This document shows positions 22,676-34,193 of a stretch of 64,000 nt of DNA, piece by piece. The position numbers were made by a program, and so were the translations under genes. Where the stretch lies: the NCBI GenBank assembly GCA_029204225.1, contig CM055103.1:27864300-27928299 (forward strand), written 5' to 3'. The notes beneath the pieces were generated by a model. It ran no database searches. It had not been told where the DNA came from and saw only the letters and a program-made list of their open reading frames with translations. Position 1 is the first letter of the stretch. Every line of letters starts with the position of its first letter. The DNA is from Diphasiastrum complanatum (lineage: Eukaryota > Streptophyta > Lycopodiopsida > Lycopodiales > Lycopodiaceae).

Positions 22676-23040
22676 TGTTATGGCCATATTCGGTTAAGGA
22701 CCTAGAGTAGTCCTAATATGGTAGACCGGCCCTCCAATGTTCGAGATTATTGCTCATGCCGAGATTTAATTCCATGTTGAGGCCTGTTTGTGACTAATTA
22801 CCTTTAGAGGACCGAGACACTCTAATTGAGACATATGGAGTATTGCATGCCTGTGTGACGGATATAGGCAGGAGGAGTCGCATGAAGAGATGAGACCTAT
22901 TTATAGTTGACCTGCATGGGGGTTGCATGGTTTCATGCACAGGACTCTACTCTCTATATAATGAGGTAGGGATTCTCCCATCGACATATTGGGTTTATGT
23001 TACCAGGTTCTCTCTTATTCACTTGCTGTCCAATCATCAA
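22676..23040 (+). repeat. LTR head (gypsy-type), truncated by copia sequence
   Basis: Purine tract 22664-22675, then TGTTATGGCCATATTCGG. TATA-like TATATAA at 22955-22961. Copia RT begins about 85 bases later, so the LTR's 3' part is missing or ends near 23040. Confidence 0.6.
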
Positions 23041-23041
23041 A

Positions 23042-24354
23042 CATGAGTCGAAAACATGCGTCGACCCGCCTACTCCTCTCCTTTGCAACCGCGGCAGACC
23101 TTGAAATCCACCAAATGGATGTCCAGACCGCTTTCCTCAATGGAACCATCAAATAGGAGATCTACATGACGCAGCCAGAGGGATATGAACTCAACAGCAA
23201 GCAACAACACCTTGTATGCAAAATCCACAAGGCGCTCTACAGCTGAAATAGTCACCCAGAGCCTGGTTCCAAAAGATCAACGCATTTTTGATAGAGAATG
23301 GTTTCATTCCAAACTCAGCAGACTCGAATGTCTATTTCAAGTCTATATTAGATTACTTCATCATCATCACTCTCTACATAGATGATACACTCTTATTCAG
23401 TAATAATCTGAATCTGATGAAGGATACAAAATGCATGTTAGCCCAAGAATACAAGATGACTGACATGGGTCCAGCCCACTATTGTCTCGGAATCCAAATT
23501 CAACGAGATCCACCCAGCAGATCGATCTTTGTCAATCAGCAACAATATCTCAACAACGTACTGGAAAAGTATGGAATGGCCAATTGCAAACCCAGTCTCT
23601 TTCCACTCGACCCTGGACTAAAGTTTTTAAAAGAACAGTTTCTTCAAACTGAGGCAGAAAAGGAGGAGATGAAGCGCTACCCGTTTCAATCCATCATCGG
23701 CTCACGGATGTATGCAATGATCTGCACGCGACCAGAACTTGCATATTCGGTCAGTACACTTAGCCAGTTTCTGTCAAATCCAGGCGTAGCTCATTGGAAG
23801 GCCATAACAAAGGTCATGAAGTACATCCAAGCAATGACAAATCTCAGGATCTACTATGGAGACAGCCAAACTGCCAACATCCTTGAAGCCTACACAAATG
23901 CGGATTGGACAGGAGATGTCGACACTAGAAAATCAACTTCTGGATTTGTATTTTTATACAACCAAGCCCCAATCTCATGGAATAGTCGGAAGTAGACCTC
24001 AGTTGCATTATCATCAATGGAATCTGAATACATAGCTGCCACAAATGCAATCAAAGAGGCGATCTGGCTCAGACAACTGCTTGTAGACCTCAATCTTACA
24101 CAAACACTTCCTACAACAATCTATTGTGACAATCAAAATACAATAGCACTTCTTCTCAATCCGAGATTTCACTCTCAAAGCAAACATATAGATATCGGGT
24201 ATCATTACCTTAGAGAGAAAGTGCACAATAAAGAAGTAAAATTGATCAATTGTAGAACAAACTACATGGCAACAGATTACTTCACAAAAGCTCTATCAAA
24301 GGAGCAACATCCCAGATTTAATGATATGTTAAATCTGAAGTTCAAAGTTTTTTA
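23042..24354 (+). pseudogene. Copia RT and RNase H pseudogene
   Basis: Starts inside RT (LEIHQMDVQTAFLNGTIK), continues EIYMTQPEGY, YIDDTLLFSN at 23375 (catalytic YIDD intact), RNase H (TNADWTGDVDTRKSTSGFVF, ALSSMESEYIAA, IYCDNQNTIALL, HIDIGYHYLREKV) and ends QHPRFNDMLNLKFKVF. Three in-frame TAGs (23154, near 23248, 23993) sit where relatives have Gln, so CAG-to-TAG is likely. One base is lost near 23243. Everything upstream of RT is missing. The 3' end is well preserved. Confidence 0.9.
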
Positions 24355-24374
24355 GGATCCACATTAAGGGGAAG

Positions 24375-25080
24375 TGTTAGATTTTTTATGCTCAGCCTTA
24401 AACAAATCGTTCAAATAATGAGCATCTTGAAAAACCGAAGGCCGACTTCATATTTTCGGACCTTCACATTTTTCTCTTTCTTTTATCTTAAACAATTTTT
24501 AGGCACCTTTGACTTTTTTTGGTTTTCTTCGCTGTCTCTAAATTAAGGCACTTTTTTCCTTTCTCACTATCTTTAGTTTAAGGCACCTTTGGCTTCTTCT
24601 CTACCTTCAGTGTAAGACATTTTTCGTCTTTTTCGTCTTTTTTGCCTTCTTCGCTGCCTTGAATCTAAGGGCGCCTTAGGGATTTACATACCTTTAGTGT
24701 AAGGGCACCTTCAGGAGTTGCATACCTTCAGTCTAAGGGCACCTTCGAGCTTTTCGACTTTTTTGCATTTTTGCTACATTGGCTGACCGACGTCGCCAAC
24801 TTATCAACAACCCTAAAAATAGTTGGACAACCAAATATCCCAAAGGCGGTTAGCAATCACCAACTTTGTACATATGCAAATACTGGCGTAAATAGAATTA
24901 AAAGCTTGTAAAATATTTTGTCTCTCGACACTTTTAAATATATATACTAGCTGAATCAAGCTATGTAAGTGTTAATTGAGTTAATTGAATTTCTCTTTCA
25001 ATCAGAGTTATCTGTAGCCAGCGTTATCACACTCAGCAAGCTGAACTTATTACTTCAAGCTACTCAGTGTTGATAATAAT
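24375..25080 (+). repeat. 3' LTR of the copia element
   Basis: Follows AAGGGGAAG (polypurine tract) and begins TGTTAGATTTTTTATGCTC. TATA-like AAATATATATA near 24937. The U3 holds about seven copies of a TAAGGGCACCTT motif (24484-24750). The right end is uncertain; 25080 is a guess. Confidence 0.7.
24484..24750 (+). repeat. TAAGGGCACCTT motif array in LTR U3
   Basis: Copies such as TTTTTAGGCACCTTTGA, AAATTAAGGCACTTT, AGTTTAAGGCACCTTTGG, TCTAAGGGCGCCTTAG, AGTGTAAGGGCACCTTC and AGTCTAAGGGCACCTTCG, spaced about 35-60 bp. The motif recurs at about 55855-55905 in another LTR-like stretch. Confidence 0.7.
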
Positions 25081-27470
25081 CAAAGTGCAATTTTTGTCTC
25101 ACTATTGCGTCGTTCATTTGCGCATTCTGTATAAATTCTTCTACTTGAATAATTCTACTGCTAAATGTTGCATTTCCGTTCCTACACGCCATGCTCAATC
25201 CTCAAGCTTCTGCTGCCGCTCACGCCCACAACATGGACACAATACAATTTACAAGTGGTAAAACCAAACTAGCTTGTGTAATTTAAAATATTTAAAAGGT
25301 AGCTTTTCAAGAAGTGAGATTCTTTCCTTTAAAGTCTTTTGTAACATCTAGTCAAGTCTATGGTGATGCTCTATAATGAAGGCACTAACGCTTTTAAATT
25401 TATGTAGGCAAAACTTGTGATTTCTTATTTTTATAGTTTAATATAGGATCTATTAAATGCATGGTGACATTTTGTAAGGCCGAAAGGCCTAATGATCTTG
25501 CATTTATGTAGGTAAACTCACTATTTATGTCAATATATTATCGTACTGGTTTTCCCTGTCCCAAGCTTCACAGTCTCACAACAACACGTACTTTCATTGA
25601 AGGAAAGCCCAAACCGAAATCCAATCGAGTTATGGATACCAATAAATCGTATAGTTTATTGGATGACAATTCATGTCTTGGAGGGAAGGTCTCTAGCTTT
25701 TTGCAAGTATTAATAGTGTTGTGCAAGGTCTATGCTGGTCGTGTATTAGTACATTATATTTTGGTTTCTCATTAAGCTTTTTTGCGTTTTGGGAGTGCCA
25801 AGCACCTCCGAACCATAATAGACATGAAGTTATGATTTGTTTAGAACACGATGGTTAGGTGAGTATTTACCTATCAATAAGATTAATCAAGTCATTCATT
25901 GCAGGTACGTCATAGATTTGTTCACCGAACAAGAGGATGTGATCATAGACTTGTTTGCTCGGACATGAAATATGGCAATAGAATCAGTGCGATGAAACAT
26001 ACACTGTGTTTGTGTGAAAAAAGACGAAGACATGTTCACACTCTTCGTCTCCAAAATTGAAGCTGCATCTAAAGTGAGTTGAGCTTAGTCTTGTAATGGC
26101 AAATTACGTTGTTGTTTGTGCATGTCTTGTCACACCATTTTATTGCGTGACATATTTTCTGTTGCACGCAAAAAAGGTTGTTAAAGACAATTGATTTTTA
26201 CAAGGGAGATATCACACAGAAGCTGCACACACTCTTGTGGGACCCCAAAACACTTACCAATGTTGTCGATTTCAATTTTTAAAACTACTTGTCTCACATA
26301 AGAATTCATGCACAAAGTATTCAAAATTGTATTGATCCAATATATCTGTTTTTTTGTAGGATAAATCTACATGGAGGGACTATGAATCTTTTGCGTAGTT
26401 GATAAGCCAGTCTCATTTGAGATGAACACAATCTATGATTTTGAATTATATAATGCTAAGTTCTACAGTGCCATAGATGGTGAAACCATAAACACTTGTA
26501 AAATCCATGGTTGTAGTTGTGCATGGGCATAAATTATGGACAAGTGCAATACATATAATTATATAGACAAGTTTTCTTTTTCTTTGTTGCCATTTATTAA
26601 GCTTCTAGGAAGGTGTGCATACCTAGTTCTCACAAGACAATTTTTCTTGCTACGTAAATCTTATGTGAACGACATCCATAATCAATATGTGACGATATTA
26701 GTCATTGTTACAAAAAAGAAGAAGAAGTAAAGAATCAACTCCAAACATCGCATTAAGGGAGATCTATACTATGTCATTGATGTTAAACTCATGAGAAATA
26801 GTTGCATAAGAAAATGGCAATTGAGACTCCCTAAAACTAATAATGATCACAAAGGCAATGAAGCAAATGAATTTCATGGTGATTGTACATTTGAGGGTTT
26901 TTAAATTTCTCATAATGATTATAAAGTGAAGTTTGGAGAAGATTATTGAAGCTTACTTTTCACTAAAAAAAGATTCAATTACATTCTTAACGCAATTTTT
27001 TGGAGAATCAACATAGCATTTGACATATTAATTTACTTCTCCTTGTTGTATATCCACATTTTTTTTGCTTTAACCATTTTGGTTGTGATGATGCTGCATT
27101 CAAACCAAAAACATGCTAGAAATCACATATTATTTATGTATTTGTATGTCTGCAAATTGGTTGTTTGTTCGACTAGGAAATGGAAAAAGGAGAGATATTT
27201 AAACATGGTGTTTTGCACTAAATAAGTCCTCAACATCAAGAAATGATCGTTACTAGCTTAACACTAAGAAATGATCATTATTACTTTCTTTCTAATTTGG
27301 TGAACATAATAAGGATTGTAATAGTGGATCTTCCACTATAACATTGGAATGTTGAAATTACTCAATATTACTTGTTGTGAACACATGAAGTAATTCTAAG
27401 GGATGAATACGATAAAAAGGTATGTGACATCATAGAAATACAAATGCTATGCTTAAATATGTGTTGTGGT
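25081..27470. other. AT-rich DNA, no gene recognised
   Basis: Short frames only. Nothing in 25.1-27.5 kb could be assigned. Confidence 0.45.
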
Positions 27471-27479
27471 AAAATTCAT

Positions 27480-28240
27480 GTATTTTATCCATTCAAGATT
27501 TATTAAGCATCGTTTGAAGAGCGATCAAGCTTGGTTGACCTTTCTTATGAATCAAGTTCAAACATTGTCAAGGCAATATTGTTGATGACATCATGTCATG
27601 GTTTTAATCTTCCTTGCATTCATCTTAATGTAGTGCTTTTTGGTAGTCCCAATGAAACGCACAACAATTTTATGAAAATTCCAATGAAAAATTGTTAAAA
27701 TGTCAAAAAATTTAAGAAAAATTCTATCATTCTATACTATAGCAACTACTTACTACTACTGCTACTACCACTATATAAGTTTAATTTTTGACTATTTGCA
27801 TATTACAACTCGATGTCACCTTAGTATATGGACAAGTGACAAAATAATTGCATTTGAATACATGAAGGTAATCATAAGTGATGACAACACAATGGTGATA
27901 ATGTATAATTGAATTCATAAAAATACATTATTGATTTTATATACATGTTTGTAATTTAGTTCATTTCTTTTGACCACTTTTTACATGTGTTATTTCGAGG
28001 TGTTTGCTATCAAACTATTTAGAAAAATGTGTCAACAAATTGTTAGGGTGTTTATTTTATGAGTTGTTCATTGATCAATGAGTGAAATTTGTTGACCTTC
28101 CTACTAATCAAGTAAAATTTAAACGTCATCAAGACAATATTATTGATTTAATCACAAGTAATGATTTCTATGTACTTGCATATATCTCACCATAGTGCAA
28201 TCCCAATGAAAATCCCAAAACCTTAAAAAAATAAATGTGA
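27480..28240 (+). repeat. Old direct duplication, two diverged copies
   Basis: About 27500-27680 and 28060-28225 share ordered blocks: TTGACCTTNCT, ATCAAGT, CAAGNCAATATT, TTGAT, ATCA, and CCCAATGAAA. Offset is about 555 bp. Clearly diverged; no coding meaning seen. Confidence 0.45.
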
Positions 28241-28775
28241 ATACGAGGTGCATATTCAAAGTCTTTAATATATCTACTATGCTTAAAAGTATGTTATTTA
28301 TAAGACAATACATAACAATATTACAACTTTACACACACACAAGTGCATGTAATGTCATAACATTAAAAATAAAGAAATCTTTGACATCCATGACACCGTT
28401 CATTTGAAGGGAGTAGCCAACTTGCACCCATCCACAATGAAAACATGTGCTAGAACATAAATTAACATGTGGAGATTATAGGTGCCAATACTTGTCCCCA
28501 ATTGTTTTCTGTGTTATGTAAGTGTAAAGCATATTAGATGCAACCACATTCCATCCAAGTATTCATTATATTATGCTTCAAAGAGGCACTAACAAATATA
28601 GCCAATTTAGAGTCCTATAAATATGGCTACCATCCAAGCAATGTGATTTTTCATTATAGTAGTGTTCCATTGGTAATTTCACAATAGAATACTAGAACTA
28701 TTGAAGGGACTACTTTATTATCTATGTAACTGCATAGTTTATTATAATTAAAATTTTAATGTTCCCGGGCAGTGG

Positions 28776-28812
28776 GCAGCGCTCACATTGTGACAAGCAA
28801 CGTGAGCGCTGC
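28776..28812. repeat. Perfect 11-bp inverted repeat (GC-rich hairpin)
   Basis: GCAGCGCTCAC (28776-28786) and GTGAGCGCTGC (28802-28812) around a 15-base loop. T-runs and a GGGCAGCGGGCAG block follow at 28821-28885. Confidence 0.8.
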
Positions 28813-28928
28813 TCGGAAACCCTTTTTTTTTTTTTCAAATTTTCCTTCTGGGTTTTTTTTTTTTTTTTTTTCGGGCAGCGGGCAGCCTGACCCTGCCTAG
28901 AGAAAAGACTCCCCAATTTTCAAATTTT

Positions 28929-28982
28929 TAACCCACCCACCCATAACGCCCAGGTTTAAAAGAAAAGGGCGGGTGGGTTAAA
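28929..28982. repeat. Inverted repeat ACCCACCC / GGGTGGGT
   Basis: AACCCACCC near 28930 pairs with GGGTGGGTTAA near 28971, with inner GCCC/GGGC pairing. The motif resembles the GC cores of the 32.8 and 34.1-34.6 kb islands. Confidence 0.6.
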
Positions 28983-28999
28983 TATTGACTTGCAAGCTC

Positions 29000-30750
29000 A
29001 CATCGCCAGTGTATAGTGAAACTAGATAATGTATGTAAGAGTACACAACAATGATAGAATACACTTTTACATCCAAGCATCATAAGAATTAGCCACCAAC
29101 ATTGTCACCAAACTATGGTTTCATACTAAGGTAAAACATCACAATGAACTATATAACTTTTCATTTGCTAAGATGTCTAGTTTTTCTCTACGTTGTTACA
29201 ATCTAATAGAAAAAAAATAGGATTTACAACAAAAGAAACAAAATAACACTAAGTTTTGCCTTAACCATATTCTACATCAATAGAGACCCCAACCAACAAC
29301 ATTTGTCCCTATAGCCATAACATCAAATAAAAATTGGATGTATCCTTCAAATATCATGTCAAAAACCAATGTGACAAAACCATGAAATAGAACAATTGTT
29401 ACCATCCATGTACATAATATTGTAATAAGTCTCAGGTCGTGTGAAAAATATCAACTAGCTTAGTTTAGTCAAGTTGAGTTTAATTGGCAAATTTGAGGCC
29501 AATATGCATTTTTAACTTAGAGATAGACTTTATAAAGTTAATAAGGTCTAAAAATAGTGGAATTACTGATATTGGAAACTTAGGCTTGTGTAAGAACATC
29601 CAAATAGGGCAATAGGTTGTTATAAATAGGCTACAAGGGTGGGAGGAACCTATCTCTCTCATTCTTCTCTCATTCATTCTTATGACAGGTATCAATTTGG
29701 GTTCTACATCCCTTTTTTGCATATTTGTGATGATATAGTAGATTCTTGTTCATACAATGCTATTTTTCTTATGTGTATTAGTTCCCACGTGTAACTACTA
29801 TTGTTGTACGACTGTTGTATGGACTGGACCAGTAAACTAACTTACATAAGTGTTTTTGACAAGTTCTTATTGAGGTAAATCTTCTATGTGTAGTAGATGC
29901 AAGATTTCTACATTGTTAATGATTCTAGATGTGCTCCTCCATATTACCCAAAGATCAAATGGACCTTTGTGATCTGTTTTTCTAACAGGTCGTTTAAGAC
30001 TTCTTTGAGAACATACATCTATTACATATCCACTTACAAATTAGGCTACAACATGTGTTATTTTTTTGGGATCCATATTTTTCATGAAGTTTAATTGTTT
30101 GAGAAGCAATCATGCTAAAAAACTTTGCTAAAATTTAGCAAAGTTTTAAAACAAAAGTAAGCTTGTAACACATTCATTGTAATTCAAATTTTTAGTAAAA
30201 TCCAAAATATTTTGAAGCTTTCAATTTTTCTATAGTTTTTCAAAATATTGCACCACCCTATTAAGCCCTCATCAATATCGTCCTCATGACCACCACAATA
30301 CTGTAAAATCAGATGTAGAATGACAATACATACTCATACATGCTAGCTTTTACAGCTTCAATACCACTTTAAAAAAAAAAAAAGTAAACCTATATTTATA
30401 GAGTAACAAAGTATTTTGTTTGATGGATAGTCAAAGTTATAAGTATGCATCAAACCACAATTCTTATTCTTCAAAAAACATGGTGGCATAAAAAGAGTAG
30501 CACACCATGTGCTACGATTTTGTGGGATCATGGATAGAAGAAACTTGCAAAACTCACAAAAAATTTACTCGCAGAATGTCAAAACCCTAGCCATTTGAAT
30601 CAAGATGGTATGACACCCAACCTGTTTGGACACACCAAGTTTGACCCATATCTAGCTTGTTTGATCCAAAAACTCAAAAAAAAACTTGCCAATCTTGTTT
30701 AGGTGAGATTTAGGCATCATTTTGAGGTCATAGCCACATAGTTACATACA
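29000..30750. other. AT-rich DNA, no gene recognised
   Basis: No frame with an identifiable product. Contains the perfect palindrome at 30119-30147. Confidence 0.45.
30119..30147. repeat. 29-bp near-perfect palindrome
   Basis: AAAACTTTGCTAAA, one base, then TTTAGCAAAGTTTT: 14-bp perfect arms. Confidence 0.85.
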
Positions 30751-30989
30751 AATAACTTGTATTTGAGTCTTTTGTGTGATTGTGCTTGGAAAAAGCACTT
30801 GGAGAGTTATTGCCAAGGTGTTCTACTTCTCATCAATTTTTTCATCTTGTTCATTTGGATGATCTTGTTTCATCAAGTAGAAGCAAAGATGGTGTTTTTT
30901 TATGTGACTCATTCATCAAAGACTTCACTTGGATGCATCTCTTATCAATGGTGCTTGATATGATAGGAAGATTTCAATAGTTGATACTT

Positions 30990-31440
30990 TGGGGATCCCT
31001 TCCACTCAAAGAGGGTTAGAAGACTAGATAGGTGCCTAACTATATCAAGTTGCTAGATTTAGGTGTATTCTACTCTTTTCCCTAACTCTACTCTACTTTA
31101 ACACTACTTTCACTAACTCTAATCCACTTAATACTACTTCCCTTAACTCTAACCACATGCATTCATCTTAATAGAGGGTGAATAGAAAACATAAACTAGC
31201 ACAAATAAAAAACATGGAAACTAGAAACAACAAGCAAAAAATACCAAGAGCATAAGCAAGATTGATTAGCAAATGAGGATGCTTGAGCTCTCAAAATAGT
31301 AGAGTCTCCTCCTCTCTATGAAGCATGAAAATATGATACAAATGGTGTCTTTTTATGGATGGGGAAGGCCCTTGCCCCTTTCTCCTCCTGAACTACACAC
31401 CCTACAAGTGTGAAAATCATGTTTTTTTTCATTTTGTGAG
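30990..31440 (-). repeat. LTR (family A), minus orientation
   Basis: Reverse-complement counterpart of 19440-20092: GATTAGCAAATGAGGATGCT, GAGTCTCCTCCTCTCT and a TTTTTATG TATA equivalent near 31345-31352, then GGGGAAGGCCCTTGCCCC. Edges are approximate. No primer site was found at its low-coordinate end. Confidence 0.65.
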
Positions 31441-31458
31441 GCAATTTGTGAACTTCTC

Positions 31459-31933
31459 ATGGCATTAAGTGAATCATCCACAAAGGACACTTACATCCTT
31501 GACCAGGTATGTAGCCTCAATACGATCAAGATAGCCTTTGATTACAAGATTAGATCTATCATGCAAAAAGATCATAGTTTGAGGACTAGTCAAGCTAGAA
31601 TGCAAAATCTTGATAATCAACACTCTTGCCTATTTTGTGATCTTGATCGTCATGGTCACTATGAGACACTCAGGTTTCCATCACTATGGTGTAGCTATTT
31701 TCAAGGAAGAGGAGCTCTTAAGTCAAAAGTCTTCTTCAAGCATGGAAGGAATTGAAGGAAAAGGTGCAAATATGGTGGAATGTTCATCAAGGAAGGTGGT
31801 ATTGGATTTCCATCAAAGAAATCATCTCATGGAAATGGCCAATTGGCTACAACCAAATGTCCTTTGGCTAGTCTTTCACACCATATTCATACCAATGGAT
31901 CCACTCAAGAAGTATCTCAAGTTTTTTGTTTGA
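31459..31933 (+). pseudogene. Possible copia gag remnant
   Basis: Two overlapping frames. A CLFCDLDRHGHYETL segment faintly resembles a gag zinc knuckle but lacks the final Cys. It lies directly upstream of a purine tract and LTR start, which supports an element origin but not the domain assignment. Confidence 0.3.
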
Positions 31934-31968
31934 TCTAATATCTCATCGAGCTAGTTTTTGAGGAGGAG

Positions 31969-32630
31969 TGTGAAAAATAGGCAAAATCTAGCTTGATCTT
32001 TTGCAATATCATGTACATAGTGAAATATCACATGTGTGGAGCATGTTGCCACGTGTGGAGGGTATCCATAATCTTTTTAGTTCATTTATGAAGAGTTTGA
32101 ATAGTCAATACGCTTAATCTTGAGTTTGGAGGGTACTTTGACTTTTCTACCCAAAAGATTCAGAGACAGAGCAAAATAAACACCGTATATATAGAGACTT
32201 GCCATGTCATCAATCCAAGATAGATTCATAAACTGAATCAAAGTTAAAAAAACAGATTGATGACATGGAAGACAAAAAATACAAAATACATCTTTGTCAC
32301 TTGGATTGATGAGTTGTATCACTGGGTATAGACGCGGATTGCTGAGTTGTAAAACCAAAGAGTCAAAAGAATGTTTTCACATGGATTGGTGACCTGGACA
32401 AAGGCCATCTAAACTCTATAAAAGGAGGTTCAACGCGAATTTAGTTCTTAGAATAAAATATTAAAACAACCCTCTGGAAGCTTAAGAAGCTCAGTAATAA
32501 ACTCATGCAAGTCATTTTTAAAATTTATACAAGTGAGCGCTGAAAGGTAAACTCCTGAGTACACTTCTTAGTATGTTTTGAAATTTTTTTTATGTATTTC
32601 TAAGCTCTTAAGTACTTAAGTATTCATAAG
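31969..32630 (+). repeat. LTR with TATA box and reiterated U3 motif
   Basis: Purine tract GAGGAGGAG (31960-31968), then TGTGAAAAATAGG. TATAAAAGG at 32417. Between them a motif like GGATTGATGACATGG occurs about five times (32200-32395), one inverted. The right end was not fixed. Confidence 0.55.
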
Positions 32631-32653
32631 TATTTTTTTAATTCTTAGTATGT

Positions 32654-32654
<1 letters not shown>

Positions 32655-32692
<38 letters not shown>

Positions 32693-32702
32693 CTAACATA
32701 TA

Positions 32703-32734
<32 letters not shown>

Positions 32735-32796
32735 TATGTCATATAACATATATATAATACATACATACACACACATATATATATGTGTGTGTATTA
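32655..32796. repeat. AT and AC microsatellites
   Basis: (AT)n about 32658-32690, (AC)n 32703-32719, further AT/TG runs to 32795. Immediately upstream of the GC palindrome and MAP70 exon 1. Confidence 0.9.
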
Positions 32797-32812
32797 AAAA
32801 CTAATTTACAAA

Positions 32813-32885
32813 TCCCCCCCCCCCCCACGCCCACCTGCGTGCCGAAGGGGGGGGGGGGGGGGGGGGGGGGGTGGGCGCTTCGGGT
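32813..32885. repeat. Poly-C / poly-G palindromic island
   Basis: A C-run (32813-32826), CACGCCCACCTGCGTGCC, then a G-run of about 22 bases and GTGGGCG. The two runs can pair in a long hairpin and the G-run can form G-quadruplexes. It lies about 150 bp upstream of the MAP70 start codon. Confidence 0.8.
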
Positions 32886-33006
32886 TCTTTGGCGTCGTGA
32901 TGAAATTGAAATGATGCACTTCCACTTTAGGCACTGCGAGTTTGTTGTTAATGCGAATGTCCGGTTTGTTGTTAGTGTAAAATTTTTGTGTTAGATTTGC
33001 ACAACA

Positions 33007-33063
33007 ATGGTGAGATTTTGCGTCTGCAACCCTGAAAATGGCAGAATCGTTCAGCAGTTTTAA
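33007..33063 (+). other. Upstream ORF overlapping the MAP70 start
   Basis: ATG 33007 opens an 18-codon frame (MVRFCVCNPENGRIVQQF) ending TAA 33061-33063. It overlaps the MAP70 ATG at 33038 in another frame. It matters only if transcription begins upstream of 33007, which is not shown. Confidence 0.45.
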
Positions 33064-33272
33064 TGAGGACGATGCCTCCTTAGATGGACTCTGTAATGGA
33101 AAACAGCTATCCGAAATTACATGTTTTCCCTCGGCCATTTCCAAACCTGACTCGAAGGCAAAGCGCAGGAGCTCAATCAAGCCAAGCCTGGAGACTGTAG
33201 GTTTTTTGAATCCACTTCATGGCTCAGATCCAGTTAAAGTCGAGCTGAACCAGCTTGAAAATGAAGTCAAAG
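33038..33272 (+). CDS. MAP70: MAP70 family microtubule-associated protein, exon 1 only
   Basis: ATG 33038 to donor G/GTACAA: 78 codons plus one base. The diagnostic end is FLNPLHGSDPVKVELNQLEN then EVK. Known: plant MAP70 proteins carry a near-identical LHGSDPVKVELNRLENEVRDKD segment at the start of their coiled-coil region, and bind cortical microtubules in patterned wall deposition. The first 50 residues are Ser/acidic then basic (SKAKRRSSIKPS), as usual for the divergent N-terminus. Donor phase 1 suits a split Asp codon of the expected DKDREL. The rest of the protein (normally over 500 residues) was not found to 64000. Either intron 1 is over 30 kb or the gene is truncated. Nearby GC-palindromes and CA/AT repeats are upstream and in the intron. 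Confidence 0.82.
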
Positions 33273-33689
33273 GTACAATATCACATTTCATCTTTTTGAA
33301 ATTCAGGGCACCTACTCGAGATTTTATCTCATGACCAATGTTTCGCTATAAGCTTTGGCGTCGTATTTATATTTTGATACTTCTTTGCTCAGGACTAAAG
33401 GCCCCTCCAACATTCTTTCTTCTTTTTGAAGTAAAGAAACCTTTTAGGGCACTCAAATTTTGAAAATCAAAAAACTTGACTGAAAACCACGTGCGAAGTT
33501 TACTACCACAACCTGTTATGCAGCATTCACGTAGTAAAAGGTCTTCGAATGTTTTTGTGTATGAACAAGCTGCCAAGCCTCGTCCTTCATTTGCCTTCTA
33601 AGTTCTTTCATTCTTTATCCTCATTTTAGCAGTAAATAGGTATGGCTAATGAACCCGCATACACACCCGTAACAACAGCACCTGCAGCA

Positions 33690-33904
33690 CCCGTGAATTT
33701 GATGGTACACACGCACACATGCACACACACTTTTTCACATACTTCGCACATGCACACATTCGCATAGACCCACTGCGCACACACACAACATTGATTGCTC
33801 GGCCGCACGCCTCGACCATCGACAACCACCCAAATTATCGGCCGCTCGTCAACGACATATACATAGACATATACACACACAAACACACATTCACACAGAC
33901 CCAC

Positions 33905-33937
<33 letters not shown>

Positions 33938-34060
33938 CATTGATTGCTCGGCCGCCCGCCGTCAACGACATACACATAGACATATATGCACACAAACACA
34001 CAAATCCACACACATACATGTACATGTACACACACGCACACACCCTCGATTGCCCGCCAT
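33690..34060 (+). repeat. CA-rich complex tandem repeat in MAP70 intron 1
   Basis: (CA)n runs interleaved with a non-simple block: CATTGATTGCTCGGCCGC, then GTCAACGACATA and CATAGACATATA. The block occurs at about 33790-33890 and 33938-34000, with a worn third start (CTCGATTGCCCGCC) at 34045. Period is about 150 bp. Confidence 0.75.
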
Positions 34061-34076
34061 CGGCGGACACTCTTTA

Positions 34077-34077
<1 letters not shown>

Positions 34078-34130
<53 letters not shown>

Positions 34131-34157
34131 AAAAACTGAACCCCCCCCGCGCCGCGG

Positions 34158-34193
<36 letters not shown>

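Noticed and set aside
30757-30980. Two overlapping 66-68 codon frames as a small membrane protein
   Set aside because: Short, overlapping, in AT-rich DNA beside an LTR, with no homology recognised.
33626-34041. Cys/Val-rich and His/Thr-rich frames over the CA repeat
   Set aside because: Translation of (CA)n and (GT)n only.
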